Shown: piece after piece, positions 9,260 to 18,053 of the stretch
How the letters are laid out: the number at the start of each line of letters is the position of its first letter
How positions within the stretch are numbered: the first letter of the stretch is position 1
From: Bordetella genomosp. 9
Lineage (GTDB): Bacteria > Pseudomonadota > Gammaproteobacteria > Burkholderiales > Burkholderiaceae_B
Direction of reading: 5' to 3'
Assembly: GCF_002119725.1 (NCBI RefSeq)
Contig: NZ_CP021109.1
Coordinates: 2,542,001-2,606,000 of the forward strand
Length of the DNA: 64,000 nucleotides
Position numbers and translations under genes: made by a program
The notes under the pieces: model-generated
Told to the model about the DNA's origin: nothing
Seen by the model: the letters and a program-made list of their open reading frames with translations, nothing else
The model's database searches: none

Positions 9260-10282
9260 ATGAGAGAGGAGACTTTCCGACCCGGCCGGCGCCGGGCCGG
9301 CCACACCTGCGCCGCGCTGCTGCTGGGCCTGGCGCTGCCCGCGGCGGCATGGGCAGCCGGCGCCGCGGATACCGGCTTTCCACGCCGGCCGCTGACGCTG
9401 ATCGTGCCGTTCGCCGCGGGCGGTCCCACCGACGTGCTGGCGCGCGTCGTCGCCGAAGGCATGTCCAAGGACCTGGGCCAGCCCATCGTCGTGGAGAACA
9501 CTCCGGGGGCCGGCGGCACGGTGGGCAATGCGCGGGCGGCGCGCGCGGCGGGCGACGGCTATACGCTGCTGGTCGGAAACGTGGGCACGCTGGCCGCCAA
9601 CGCAAGCCTGTACAAGCGTCTTTCGTACAACGTGCTCAGCGACTTCATTCCGCTGGGATCGATCGGCGACGCGCCGCAGGTGGTGTCGGCCCGAAAAGAC
9701 TTTCCCGTGACGGGCCTGGACGACTTCGCGAAGTACGCCAAGGCCCACGGGCCGCAGATGAACTTCGGCGCGGCCGGTGTGGGCTCCGGGTCGTTCCTGG
9801 GCGGCATCCTGCTGAACGAACGCCTGGGCCTGAAGATCAACGCGGTCAACTATCGCGGCGCCGGCCAGGCGCTGAACGACGTGATGGCGGGCCACCTGGA
9901 TTACATGGTCGACAGCAGCACGACATCGGTGGGCTATATCCAGTCGGGCATGGTGCGCGGCGTGGCCGTGTTGCGGCCGCAACGCATCAAGGCCCTGCCC
10001 GACGTGCCCGCCGCGGGTGAATCCGGCTATGCCGACCTGCGCTACGACATCTGGAACATGATGCTCGTGCCGCGCGGCACCCCGCCCGCCGTCGTGACGC
10101 GGCTGAACCGCGCCCTGCGCGCATCCATCGCCGACCCGTCCACGCAGGGCCGCCTGTCCGGCAGCGGCATCGAGGCCCCCGCCCCGGCCCAGCAAACGCC
10201 GGAAGGCGCCGCCGAACTGCTGAATGCCGAGGTGCGGCGCTGGGGCCCGGTGATCGGCAAGCTGGGCATCACGGTCGATTGA
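9260..10282 (+). CDS. Bug-family (TctC-like) periplasmic solute receptor
   Basis: A 340-residue exported receptor. After a long Arg-rich start and a hydrophobic signal segment (to about residue 36) comes the family block FPRRPLTLIVPFAAGGPTDVLAR, then a segment VENTPGAGGTVGNARAARA, both typical of the tripartite tricarboxylate receptor (Bug) family. These bind carboxylates or other small organics in the periplasm. No TctA/TctB membrane components lie nearby, so it may serve an unlinked permease or act as a sensor. It starts 12 bp after the aldehyde dehydrogenase stop with an AGGA ribosome site, so co-transcription is likely. Confidence 0.92.
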   Translation: MREETFRPGRRRAGHTCAALLLGLALPAAAWAAGAADTGFPRRPLTLIVPFAAGGPTDVLARVVAEGMSKDLGQPIVVENTPGAGGTVGNARAARAAGDGYTLLVGNVGTLAANASLYKRLSYNVLSDFIPLGSIGDAPQVVSARKDFPVTGLDDFAKYAKAHGPQMNFGAAGVGSGSFLGGILLNERLGLKINAVNYRGAGQALNDVMAGHLDYMVDSSTTSVGYIQSGMVRGVAVLRPQRIKALPDVPAAGESGYADLRYDIWNMMLVPRGTPPAVVTRLNRALRASIADPSTQGRLSGSGIEAPAPAQQTPEGAAELLNAEVRRWGPVIGKLGITVD

Positions 10283-10427
10283 CCATTTCCGGCAGGCGCG
10301 CACCGGCACCTGCCCGAAACCATCGGACGGGCGGGCGCCGGCGCGGCTTGCCGCGCTTGACGCCATCCTGCCATGCGGGCCGCCACCGGCCTGACGCACA
10401 CCTATAAACAGAACGGAGATACCGGAC

Positions 10428-11408
10428 ATGAACAAGCACTTCTTCCCTCGCTTCGCCGCCGCCGCGGCCGCCGTCGGCGCGCTGGCCTGCGCGCCGGCCG
10501 CTCACGCGCAAACGTCCTGGCCCGAGCGCCCCATCACCCTGGTCGCGCCCTTCACGCCCGGCGGCACGACGGACATCGTCGCGCGAGCCATGGCGGCGCA
10601 ATTGCAGAAGCAGCTGGGCCAGACCGTCGTCGTCGAGAACAAGCCGGGCGCGGGCGGCACCGTGGGCGCGGGCATCGTCGCGCGCGCCCGGCCGGACGGC
10701 TACACGCTGCTCCTGGGCAACGTGGGCCATACCGCGGCCAATGCCCTGTACAAGAATCTTTCCTACGATTTCGAGCGGGACCTGACGCAGATCACGACGG
10801 TGGCGAACGTGCCCAACGTGCTGGTCGTCGCCAAGTCCCTACCCGTGTCCAACGTGCGCGAACTGCTTGCCTACGCCAAAGCGCACCCCGGCGACATCAA
10901 TTACGGATCCGCGGGCATCGGCAGCACGCAACATCTGTCGGCGGAACTGCTGCTGAAGCAAACCGGCATGCAGGCCGTGCACGTGCCCTTCAAGGGCGCC
11001 GCGCCGATGATGACCGACCTGATAGGCGGACGCCTGACGTTCGCGCTGGATTCGGCGGCCTCGGCCGCGTCGCAGATTGCCGGCGGCAGCGTCAAGCCCC
11101 TTGCCGTCACCAGCAAGCAGCGCACGCCCTTCCTGCCTGACGTGCCCACGCTCGATGAGTCCGGCGTGCCGGGCTACCAGATGACCACCTGGTACAGCCT
11201 GGCCGCGCCCAAGGGACTGCCCGAGGACATCAAACAGAAGATCTACCAGGCGGTCGTCGCCAGCATGAAGGACCCGGATCTGCAGAAGACGCTCGAAACC
11301 ATGGCCGCCGAACCGGGCGGCATGCCGCCGGACCAGTTCGCCGCTTTCGTCCACCAGGAAACCGAGCGCTGGACGCGTCTGGCCGGTGGATGGGACCCCT
11401 CCAAGTAA
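10428..11408 (+). CDS. Bug-family (TctC-like) periplasmic solute receptor
   Basis: A 326-residue receptor with a clean signal peptide (cleavage expected after AHA, about residue 27) and the family blocks WPERPITLVAPFTPGGTTDIVAR and VENKPGAGGTVGAGIVARA. It is a second Bug protein in the same cluster, differing from the upstream one enough to be a paralog rather than a recent copy. It follows the first after 145 bp and precedes the Fe-alcohol dehydrogenase by 18 bp. Two receptors in one cluster suggest two related ligands. No permease partner is adjacent, although a TRAP system follows the LacI gene. Confidence 0.93.
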   Translation: MNKHFFPRFAAAAAAVGALACAPAAHAQTSWPERPITLVAPFTPGGTTDIVARAMAAQLQKQLGQTVVVENKPGAGGTVGAGIVARARPDGYTLLLGNVGHTAANALYKNLSYDFERDLTQITTVANVPNVLVVAKSLPVSNVRELLAYAKAHPGDINYGSAGIGSTQHLSAELLLKQTGMQAVHVPFKGAAPMMTDLIGGRLTFALDSAASAASQIAGGSVKPLAVTSKQRTPFLPDVPTLDESGVPGYQMTTWYSLAAPKGLPEDIKQKIYQAVVASMKDPDLQKTLETMAAEPGGMPPDQFAAFVHQETERWTRLAGGWDPSK

Positions 11409-11426
11409 CCCCGACACGGATCTGTC

Positions 11427-12590
11427 ATGCAAGCCACGGACATCAGTTCTTTCTTCTGCCCCACGCGTCTGTATATGGGTGTGGGCGCGCATCGCGAAAT
11501 CGGCGGGCTGGTCCGCCGGCACGCCTGCAAGCGGCTGTTCATCGCCATGGACGGTGCGCTGCGCGACACCGAATTCGTCGCCGGCATACAGGCCATGCTG
11601 GCCGAGGCCAATGTCGAGAGCGCGATCTTTTCCGATATCGAGCCCGACCCCAGCGCCCACACCGTGGCGCGGGCCTTCGAGGCGTGCCAGGCGCATGGCG
11701 CCACCATGCTGCTGGCGATCGGCGGCGGCAGCACCATGGACGTCGCCAAGGCGGTGGGCATCCTGGCCACCAACGGCGGCCGCATCCACGACTACGAAGG
11801 CATCGAGAAATTTTCCACGCCGCCGTTGCCATTGATCGCCATTCCGACCACGGCGGGTACGGGCTCGGAGGTCTCCGGCTCGTGCGTCATCACGGACACC
11901 GACAAGAACCTGAAGATGTCGATTCGGCATGCCGCGCTGAATCCGGCTGCCTTCGCGATCCTGGACCCGCTGGCCCTGCGCACCGTGCCCGCGCACGTGG
12001 CCGCGCATTCCGGCATGGACGCCTTCGTGCATGCGTTCGAGTCGTACATCTCGCGCAAGGCCAACCTGGTCACGGACGCCATCAACCTTCAGGCCATCGG
12101 GCTGCTGGCCGCCAATATCCGGCCCTTCGTGGCAAACCGCGAGAACCTGGAGGCCGGCCTCAATATGCTGTGCGGATCCGCGCTGGCGGGCATCACCTTC
12201 GGCCAGACCGGCCTGGGCAATGTGCACTGCATGGCGCGCTTCGTGGGCGCGTTCTTCCATCTGTCGCACGGACTGTCCAACGCCCTTTGCCTGCCGCACG
12301 TGGCGCGCTTCAACCTGCCCGCCAATCCGGCGAAATTCGCGCGCATCGCCGCGGCGTTGGACCGGCCGACCCGCGGCCTGCCCGAAATGGACGCGGCTCA
12401 CGCGGCCGTCGTGGCGATCGAGGCGCTGTGCCGGGACCTGGGCATACCGGCGCGTTTGCGCGACGCCGGCGTCACGCCGGAACGCTTCGACGAGATGGCG
12501 CGCTTGTGCACGGAAGCCGGCTACAACCGCTGGAACCCGCGGCATACGACCACGGCGGACTTCCGCGCCTTGTTCGAGCAGGCGTACTGA
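11427..12590 (+). CDS. Iron-containing alcohol dehydrogenase
   Basis: A 387-residue group III (Fe-dependent) alcohol dehydrogenase. The NAD-binding loop GGGSTMDVAKAVG (99-111) and PTTAGTGSEVSGSCVITD (140-157) are present. The metal ligands can be read as Asp 198 and His 202 (GMDAFVHAFE), His 267 and His 281 (SHGLSNALCLPHV). It interconverts an alcohol or hydroxy acid with the carbonyl compound in the cytoplasm. The neighbouring aldehyde dehydrogenase suggests oxidation of an alcohol to an acid. Maleylacetate-reductase-like relatives share the fold, so the substrate stays open. Confidence 0.93.
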   Translation: MQATDISSFFCPTRLYMGVGAHREIGGLVRRHACKRLFIAMDGALRDTEFVAGIQAMLAEANVESAIFSDIEPDPSAHTVARAFEACQAHGATMLLAIGGGSTMDVAKAVGILATNGGRIHDYEGIEKFSTPPLPLIAIPTTAGTGSEVSGSCVITDTDKNLKMSIRHAALNPAAFAILDPLALRTVPAHVAAHSGMDAFVHAFESYISRKANLVTDAINLQAIGLLAANIRPFVANRENLEAGLNMLCGSALAGITFGQTGLGNVHCMARFVGAFFHLSHGLSNALCLPHVARFNLPANPAKFARIAAALDRPTRGLPEMDAAHAAVVAIEALCRDLGIPARLRDAGVTPERFDEMARLCTEAGYNRWNPRHTTTADFRALFEQAY

Positions 12591-12714
12591 TTCGCGCGGC
12601 AGGCAGACGTACCGGATCGGCCGGGGACAACGCCGATACAATACCGGGCCGCGGGCGGTGCGGACCGCATGCCGAGCGCCCGCACCGCCCCGCCCGCCGA
12701 CCAGACGCCCTGCC

Positions 12715-13782
12715 ATGACCGACCGACGCACCCCCAGGCCGACATCGCGCATCACCGTGCATGACGTGGCGCGCGCCGCCGGCGTGGCCATCGGCACGGT
12801 ATCGCGCGTGGTCAACGGCGCGCCCAGCGTCACGGCCGAAGTGCGAGAACGCGTCGAGCGCGCCATCGCGCAACTGGGATGGACGCCCAGCGCCGCCGCG
12901 CAGGCCATGCGCGGCGCGCCCACCCGCATGGTCGGCTTCATTTTTTCCGACATCCGCAACCCGCTGTACGCGTCCATGATCAAGGGCGCGGAAGACATCC
13001 TGAGCGAGCACGGCTATATGCTGGTGGTCGCCAGCAGCAACGCCCAGCCGGACCGCGAAATCGCGCTGATCGATCTGTTCAAGCGCCGCCGCGCGGACGG
13101 CCTGCTTTTCGCGGTCGAAGAGGAATCCAATGCCGCCGTCCTGGCGCGCGTGCGCGCGGCCGGCTATCCCGTGGTGCTGCTGGAACGCGAAATGGGCGGC
13201 ACGCTGGGCGCGGTGGGCGCCGCCCACTTGACCGGCACCCTGCAAGCGACCGAATACCTGATCGGCCTGGGTCACCGGCGCATCGCGATGATCAGCGGCG
13301 GCCGCAACAATCGCGTCGGTCGCGACCGGCTGGCGGGACTGATGCAGGCCCACCGGAACGCCGGCCTGCGCGTCGACCCGCAACTGCTGCGGCTGGACAG
13401 CTTCGCCTCCGAGTATGGCTTCCGTGAAGTCCAGCATCTGCTGGACATGGAGGATCCGCCCACGGCCATCCTCGCGCTGGGCATGCATCTGCTGCCGGGG
13501 GTGCTGCGCGGAATCCGCATCAAGCACCGCCGCATTCCCTCGGACGTGTCCCTGGTCGCCTCCAACGACAGCGAACTGGCGCAACTCGTCACCCCCGCCA
13601 TTTCGGTCATCCGCTACGACGGCTACATGCTGGGCCGCGAGGCCGCACAACTGCTGCTGGCCCGCATGCGCGACGAAAGCGTTCCCGATGGCACCCGCAT
13701 CGAGGTGCCGACGGAGTTCGTCATGCGCGAGTCCTGCGCGCCGCCGCGCGGCGCCGCCATGCCTGGCGGCGCGGGGCGCTGA
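12715..13782 (+). CDS. LacI-family transcriptional regulator
   Basis: A 355-residue LacI/GalR regulator. The N-terminal helix-turn-helix ITVHDVARAAGVAIGTVSRV (residues 14-33) with hinge helix (SAAAQAMRG) is followed by a sugar-binding-protein-type effector domain beginning VGFIFSDIRNPLYASMIKGAEDI. Start chosen at 12715 because the HTH follows directly; the frame is open far upstream only as antisense-like noise over the alcohol dehydrogenase. A TACAAT sequence at 12637-12642 could be its -10 box. It closes the aldehyde/alcohol dehydrogenase cluster and precedes the TRAP genes, so it may control either or both. Confidence 0.93.
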   Translation: MTDRRTPRPTSRITVHDVARAAGVAIGTVSRVVNGAPSVTAEVRERVERAIAQLGWTPSAAAQAMRGAPTRMVGFIFSDIRNPLYASMIKGAEDILSEHGYMLVVASSNAQPDREIALIDLFKRRRADGLLFAVEEESNAAVLARVRAAGYPVVLLEREMGGTLGAVGAAHLTGTLQATEYLIGLGHRRIAMISGGRNNRVGRDRLAGLMQAHRNAGLRVDPQLLRLDSFASEYGFREVQHLLDMEDPPTAILALGMHLLPGVLRGIRIKHRRIPSDVSLVASNDSELAQLVTPAISVIRYDGYMLGREAAQLLLARMRDESVPDGTRIEVPTEFVMRESCAPPRGAAMPGGAGR

Positions 13783-13799
13783 CTAGGAATTACCCCTAG
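13783..13799. promoter_or_regulatory. Palindromic site before the TRAP operon
   Basis: The 17-base sequence CTAGGAATTACCCCTAG begins right after the lacI stop codon. Its outer five bases on each side are a perfect inverted repeat (CTAGG/CCTAG). It is not followed by a T-run, so it does not look like a terminator. It lies 153 bp upstream of the TRAP receptor gene and may be a regulator binding site. No factor can be assigned from sequence alone. Confidence 0.35.
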
Positions 13800-13951
13800 A
13801 CAGGCCGTTGGCGGCCGTTCCGGCGCCCTGCGCCCCCTTAGAATTGCGCGGGTCTTTCCTGCGCCGCCTCGACTTCGCCCGCCCCGCATCGCGGCGGCGC
13901 GCCGCCGGGCAAGGGCGCGAAAACATTGCCGATGAAACGAGGACAGCCTTC

Positions 13952-14926
13952 ATGCTGAAGAAGATCGCATTGCTCGCGGGTGGTTTGGTCATAGCGGCCG
14001 GCGCCCAGGCCCAGACCAAGTGGGATCTGCCCACCGCGTATCCGCCCAGCAACTTCCACGTGGAGAACCTGAACCAGTTCGTCAAAGACGTCAGCACGCT
14101 TTCCAACGGCAAGCTGGCGATCACGGTCCACAACAACGCGTCGCTGTACAAGGCGCCCGAAATCAAGCGCGCCGTGCAGGGCAACCAGGCGCAGATCGGC
14201 GAGATCCTGCTCACGAACTTCGCCAACGAAGCGCCCGTCTACGCGCTGGATGGCCTGCCCTTCCTGGCCACCGGCTACGACGCCTCGTACAAGCTCTATC
14301 AGGCGCAGAAGCCTTTCCTGGAAAAGAAGCTGGCTTCGCAGAACATGATGCTGCTGTATGCGGTGGCATGGCCGCCGCAGGGCATCTTCGCCAACAAGGA
14401 CCTGAAGACGGTCGGCGACATGAAAGGCCTGAAATGGCGCGCGTACAGCCCCGTGACGGCCCGCATCGCCGAACTGGTCGGCGCGCAGCCCATCACCGTG
14501 CAGCAGGCGGAGCTGGCGCAGGCCATGGCGACCGGCGTGATCGACTCGTACATGTCTTCCGCTTCCACCGGCTACGACACCAAGACCTACGAGTACATCA
14601 AGAAGTTCTACGACACCCAGGCCTGGCTGCCCAAGAACGCGGTCATCGTGAACAAGCGCGCCTTCGATGCGCTGGATCCGGCCACTCAGGACGCGCTGAA
14701 GAAGGCGGCCGCCCAGGCCGAGGAGCGCGGCTGGAAGATGTCGCAGGAAAAGAACAAGTGGTACCAGCAGGAGCTGACGAAGAACGGCATGCAGATCGTC
14801 GCGCCCACCGAAGATCTGAAGAACGGCCTGCAGAAAGTCGGCGAGCAGATGATCGCCGAATGGGTCAAAAGCGCCGGCGCCGATGGCCAGGCGATGATCG
14901 ACGCCTACAAGAAGGCCGGAAACTAG
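13952..14926 (+). CDS. TRAP transporter substrate-binding protein (DctP family)
   Basis: A 324-residue periplasmic receptor with a signal peptide (MLKKIALLAGGLVIAAGAQA, cleavage near residue 20) and the DctP fold; the YSPVTARIAELVGAQPITVQ segment includes the conserved Arg that pairs with the carboxylate of the ligand. The start at 13952 was preferred over a TTG at 13808 because only the later one gives a signal peptide. It heads a complete TRAP system: the small permease starts 2 bp after its stop and the large permease follows. It imports an organic acid using the sodium gradient. The LacI cluster upstream suggests a sugar-derived acid. Confidence 0.92.
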   Translation: MLKKIALLAGGLVIAAGAQAQTKWDLPTAYPPSNFHVENLNQFVKDVSTLSNGKLAITVHNNASLYKAPEIKRAVQGNQAQIGEILLTNFANEAPVYALDGLPFLATGYDASYKLYQAQKPFLEKKLASQNMMLLYAVAWPPQGIFANKDLKTVGDMKGLKWRAYSPVTARIAELVGAQPITVQQAELAQAMATGVIDSYMSSASTGYDTKTYEYIKKFYDTQAWLPKNAVIVNKRAFDALDPATQDALKKAAAQAEERGWKMSQEKNKWYQQELTKNGMQIVAPTEDLKNGLQKVGEQMIAEWVKSAGADGQAMIDAYKKAGN

Positions 14927-14928
14927 CA

Positions 14929-15429
14929 ATGCGGCGCTTTCTGGATGGGCTTTACGGCCTGGGCGCGGTGCTCGCCGCGGTCTGCACCGTCGGCGTGCTG
15001 GTCGCGGTGCTGGCCGGCATCGTCGCCCGCGAGATGGGCTGGAATATCCCGGGCACGGATGCCTACGCGGGCTACTTCATGGCCGCGGCGGGCTTCCTGT
15101 CCCTGGCCAGCACGTTCAAGCACGGCGAACACATACGCGTCACCCTGATCCTGAACTCGCTGGCGCCGGCGCGCGGACGGCGGCTGGATATCTTTGCGCT
15201 GGCGGTGGGCGTCGTGCTGTCCGCGGCCTTCGCCTGGTACAGCGTGAAGCTGGCGCACGACTCCTGGGACTACAACGACATCTCCACCGGCAACGACGCC
15301 ACGCCCCTGTGGATTCCGCAGATCAGCATGGCCGTCGGCACGGTGTTCTTCTTCGTGGCGCTGGTCGATGAGCTGGTCCGCCGCATCCAGGGCCACGCGG
15401 CCCCTTCCTCGCAGCAAACCCATGAATGA
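14929..15429 (+). CDS. TRAP transporter small permease (DctQ family)
   Basis: A 166-residue inner-membrane protein with four hydrophobic segments, the usual size and topology of the small TRAP subunit. It contains the charged cytoplasmic loop after the second segment (STFKHGEHIRVTLIL) common in this family. It starts 2 bp after the receptor stop and overlaps the large permease by 8 bp, so all three are co-translated. Confidence 0.9.
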   Translation: MRRFLDGLYGLGAVLAAVCTVGVLVAVLAGIVAREMGWNIPGTDAYAGYFMAAAGFLSLASTFKHGEHIRVTLILNSLAPARGRRLDIFALAVGVVLSAAFAWYSVKLAHDSWDYNDISTGNDATPLWIPQISMAVGTVFFFVALVDELVRRIQGHAAPSSQQTHE

Positions 15430-16723
15430 CATCGCGGTAATCACCCTGCTGATCCTGTCCATCTTCGCCCTGCTCGGCTGCGGCGTCTGGGTCGGCCTGA
15501 CCTTGACCGGTACCGCATGGATCGCCATGGAGCTGTTTTCGAGCCGTCCGGCCGGCGACGCCATGGCGGTCACGGTGTGGGGCGCGGCCTCCAGCTGGAC
15601 GCTGACCGCCCTGCCGCTGTTCCTCTGGATGGGCGAAATCCTGTTCCGCACGCGGCTGTCGGAGGACCTGTTCAAGGGCCTGGCGCCGTGGCTGGAGCGC
15701 CTGCCCGGCAGACTGCTGCACACCAACGTCATCGGTTGCGCCATCTTCGCCGCCGTATCGGGCTCGTCGGCCGCGACCTGCGCGACGGTGGGCAAGATGA
15801 CGATTCCGGAACTGCGGCGCCGCGGCTATCCGGAAAAACAAGTGCTTGGCACCTTGTCGGGGGCCGGCACCCTGGGCCTGCTGATTCCGCCGTCCATCAC
15901 GATGATCGTCTACGGCGTGGCCGCGGACGTTTCCATCGCCCATCTTTTCATTGCCGGCATCGTGCCGGGCATCCTGCTGGCCGGGCTGTTCATGGGCTAC
16001 ATCGCCTGGTGGGCCCTGCGCAACCCGCAGGCCGTGCCCGCGCCCGACCGCCGCATGCGCCTGACCGAAAAACTGCACGAGGCCCGGCATCTGATTCCGG
16101 TGGTGCTGCTGATCGCCGCCGTGCTGGGCTCCATCTACACCGGCATCGCCACGGCGACCGAAGCGGCGGCGGTGGGCGTGGTGGGGGCGCTGATCCTGTC
16201 GGGGCTGCAGGGCTCGCTGACGCGCGCCAGTTTCATCGACTCGCTGATGGGCGCCACCCGCCTGTACTGCATGATCGCGCTGATCCTGGCCGGCGCGCAG
16301 TTTCTGACGCTGGCCATGGGCTATATCGGCCTGCCGCGCCAGTTGGCGGAGTGGATCGGCGGGCTGGGGCTGACGCCCTTCTGGCTGATCATGGCGCTGA
16401 TGGTGTTCTTCATCATCCTGGGCTGCTTCCTGGACGGCATTTCCATCGTCGTGCTGACCATGGGCGTGCTGCTGCCGACCGTGCAGGCCGCGCACATCGA
16501 CCTGATCTGGTTCGGCATCTTCATCGTGCTGGTCGTCGAGATGGCGCAGATCACGCCGCCGGTGGGCTTCAACCTGTTCGTGCTGTCCGGCATGACGGGG
16601 CGCGAACTGCCCTATATCGCGCGGGCGTCGCTGCCGATGTTCGCGCTGATGGTCGTCGCCGTGTTGCTGCTTTACCTGGCGCCCGGTATCGCGACCTGGC
16701 TGCCGCAGCATATGCGGATGTAG
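15422..16723 (+). CDS. TRAP transporter large permease (DctM family)
   Basis: A 433-residue polytopic membrane protein forming the translocation channel of the TRAP system. Family hallmarks include SGSSAATCATVGKMTIPELRRRGY and GLLIPPSITMIVYGV, plus the C-terminal QITPPVGFNLFVLSG segment. The start at 15422 overlaps the small permease by 8 bp. Size is normal. A GC-rich hairpin (16723-16751) follows directly. Confidence 0.94.
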   Translation: MNDIAVITLLILSIFALLGCGVWVGLTLTGTAWIAMELFSSRPAGDAMAVTVWGAASSWTLTALPLFLWMGEILFRTRLSEDLFKGLAPWLERLPGRLLHTNVIGCAIFAAVSGSSAATCATVGKMTIPELRRRGYPEKQVLGTLSGAGTLGLLIPPSITMIVYGVAADVSIAHLFIAGIVPGILLAGLFMGYIAWWALRNPQAVPAPDRRMRLTEKLHEARHLIPVVLLIAAVLGSIYTGIATATEAAAVGVVGALILSGLQGSLTRASFIDSLMGATRLYCMIALILAGAQFLTLAMGYIGLPRQLAEWIGGLGLTPFWLIMALMVFFIILGCFLDGISIVVLTMGVLLPTVQAAHIDLIWFGIFIVLVVEMAQITPPVGFNLFVLSGMTGRELPYIARASLPMFALMVVAVLLLYLAPGIATWLPQHMRM

Positions 16724-16751
16724 GTTCCGGCGTGCCCCGCCCGCCGGAACC
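16723..16751. terminator. Hairpin between convergent TRAP and yjbQ genes
   Basis: A perfect 10 bp inverted repeat (GGTTCCGGCG at 16723-16732 with CGCCGGAACC at 16742-16751) and a 9-base loop start at the last base of the TRAP permease stop codon and end 2 bp before the yjbQ stop. There is no T-run on either strand, so it may be a weak bidirectional terminator or an mRNA 3' stabiliser. Confidence 0.45.
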
Positions 16752-16753
16752 GC

Positions 16754-17236
16754 TTACCCGTTGCCGTTGTCCGGCGCCTGCGGCCCGTAGCCCGTCAGCG
16801 TCACGGTGACGATGCGCCGATGGGGCCGCTGCCGGTGCTCCCACAGATAAATGCCCTGCCATGTGCCCAGCGCCAGCTTCCCGGCGGCGATGGGCACGGT
16901 CAGGCTGACGCCGGTCAGCGCGGCGCGCACGTGGGCCGGCATGTCATCCGGGCCCTCTTCGTCGTGCCCGAACACGGGGTCGCCGTCCGGGACCAGCCGG
17001 GCGAAATAGCGTTCCAGATCGGCGCGCACCTGCGGGTCGGCATTCTCGGTGATCAGCAGGGAACAACTGGTGTGCTGGGTGAAAACATGCGCGATGCCCA
17101 TCGTGATCCCGACGCTTCCCGCCAGCCGCCCGATTTGCTCCGTCAGCTCGATGAATCCGCGTCCCGGCGTGTCGATTTCCAGCTGATCCTGGGCGATGTG
17201 GCGCATGGGGAAAACGCGCGGCATGGCTCTTCTCAT
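16754..17236 (-). CDS. yjbQ: YjbQ family protein (UPF0047)
   Basis: A 160-residue cytoplasmic protein of the YjbQ/UPF0047 family. Diagnostic features are the GFIELTEQIG start of the fold, HVFTQHTSCSLLITENADP with the conserved histidines, and the C-terminal GTWQGIYLWEHRQRPHRRIV. Some members show weak thiamine-phosphate synthase activity, but the physiological role is unclear. The start at 17236 is supported by an AGGAG five bases upstream; Met at 17224 or 17209 is less likely. It is convergent with the TRAP permease and divergent from the VOC gene. Confidence 0.9.
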   Translation of the reverse strand: MRRAMPRVFPMRHIAQDQLEIDTPGRGFIELTEQIGRLAGSVGITMGIAHVFTQHTSCSLLITENADPQVRADLERYFARLVPDGDPVFGHDEEGPDDMPAHVRAALTGVSLTVPIAAGKLALGTWQGIYLWEHRQRPHRRIVTVTLTGYGPQAPDNGNG

Positions 17237-17409
17237 CGTTACTCCTGAGTCATCGTTCTTACGGGGTGGCGGTTTTATAAAGAACGCCGGCAGACAACTT
17301 CCGAAAGTGTAGCCCCGCTGTCGATTTGCGCCCTGCCCGCCCGTCGTGTGGCAGGCCCCGTTCCAAGCCGCGGTCCCGGGGCGCCGCCACCATCGAGAGG
17401 AATCGCACC

Positions 17410-17889
17410 ATGCCAACACCCAGCTCCCACGCCATCCCGCCCGGCATGCACGCCCTGACGCCGCATCTGATCTGCAACGACGGGGCCGCCGCCATCGATT
17501 TCTACAAGCAGGCATTCGGCGCAACCGAAGAAGGCCGGATGATGGACCCGGAAGGCAAGCGCCTGATGCACGCCATGCTGCGGATAGGCGATTCGGCCCT
17601 GATGCTGGCCGACGCCTTTCCGCAATGCGGCAGCTTCGGTCCCCAGGCCGGACAGCCCTCTTCCGTCGTGATCCATCTCTATGTTGCCGACGTCGATGCG
17701 GTCATCGAGCGGGCCGTCGCCGCTGGCGCGAAAGTCATCATGCCGCCCAGCGACATGTTCTGGGGCGACCGCTACGGGCAGATCGAGGACCCGCAGGGAC
17801 ACCGCTGGTCCGTGGCGACGCACAAGTTCGACATGACCCCCGAAGAGATGAAGGAAGGCATGCAACGCATGATGAGCCAGCAGCGGTGA
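17410..17889 (+). CDS. VOC family protein (glyoxalase/bleomycin-resistance fold, PhnB-like)
   Basis: A 159-residue VOC protein with two beta-alpha-beta-beta-beta modules. HLICNDGAAAIDFYKQAFGA opens the first, VIHLYVADVDAVIERAVAAGA the second, and WGDRYGQIEDPQGHRWSVATH ends it, the pattern of the PhnB/YdeO-like subgroup. Members are metal-binding enzymes or binding proteins of varied function, so no reaction is assigned. The start is preceded by GAGAGG about 14 bases upstream. It is followed at once by a very stable hairpin. Confidence 0.88.
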   Translation: MPTPSSHAIPPGMHALTPHLICNDGAAAIDFYKQAFGATEEGRMMDPEGKRLMHAMLRIGDSALMLADAFPQCGSFGPQAGQPSSVVIHLYVADVDAVIERAVAAGAKVIMPPSDMFWGDRYGQIEDPQGHRWSVATHKFDMTPEEMKEGMQRMMSQQR

Positions 17890-17898
17890 CGCATTGCT

Positions 17899-17922
17899 GG
17901 GCGGCGCGGCGTCGCGCCGCCC
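17899..17922 (+). terminator. Stable GC hairpin after the VOC gene
   Basis: A perfect 10 bp stem (GGGCGGCGCG/CGCGCCGCCC) with a 4-base loop lies 9 bp after the VOC stop codon. No U-run follows, so termination would have to be inefficient or Rho-assisted. Its position right behind a stop codon favours a transcript-end role. Confidence 0.45.
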
Positions 17923-17933
17923 GGGGTGGCGCG

Positions 17934-17962
17934 CCTGCCTGCCTGTCCGCCTGCCTGCCTGC
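17934..17962. repeat. Tetranucleotide CCTG repeat
   Basis: Seven consecutive four-base units, CCTG x3, TCCG, CCTG x3, plus one base. It is non-coding, in the 164 bp gap between the VOC and GAF genes. The interrupted middle unit and lack of a nearby start codon argue against phase variation. Confidence 0.6.
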
Positions 17963-18053
17963 AAAGCGAGCCCGCTGCACGACGGCTGCTTGCGGCGCGC
18001 CGTTGCTCGTGCAGCAAAGGCGAACGAGGCGCTGATCGCATCGATGGTCCGGG

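Noticed and set aside
7811..10435. A very long open frame on the minus strand opposite the aldehyde dehydrogenase and Bug genes
   Set aside because: It is antisense to genes with clear families, has a biased Gly/Arg/His/Gln composition and no recognisable domain. Such frames are expected in GC-rich coding DNA.
13808..13951. TTG extension of the TRAP receptor
   Set aside because: It would bury the signal peptide behind 48 extra residues.
17934..17962. CCTG repeat as a phase-variation switch
   Set aside because: It is non-coding, has an interrupted middle unit and lies away from any promoter seen.
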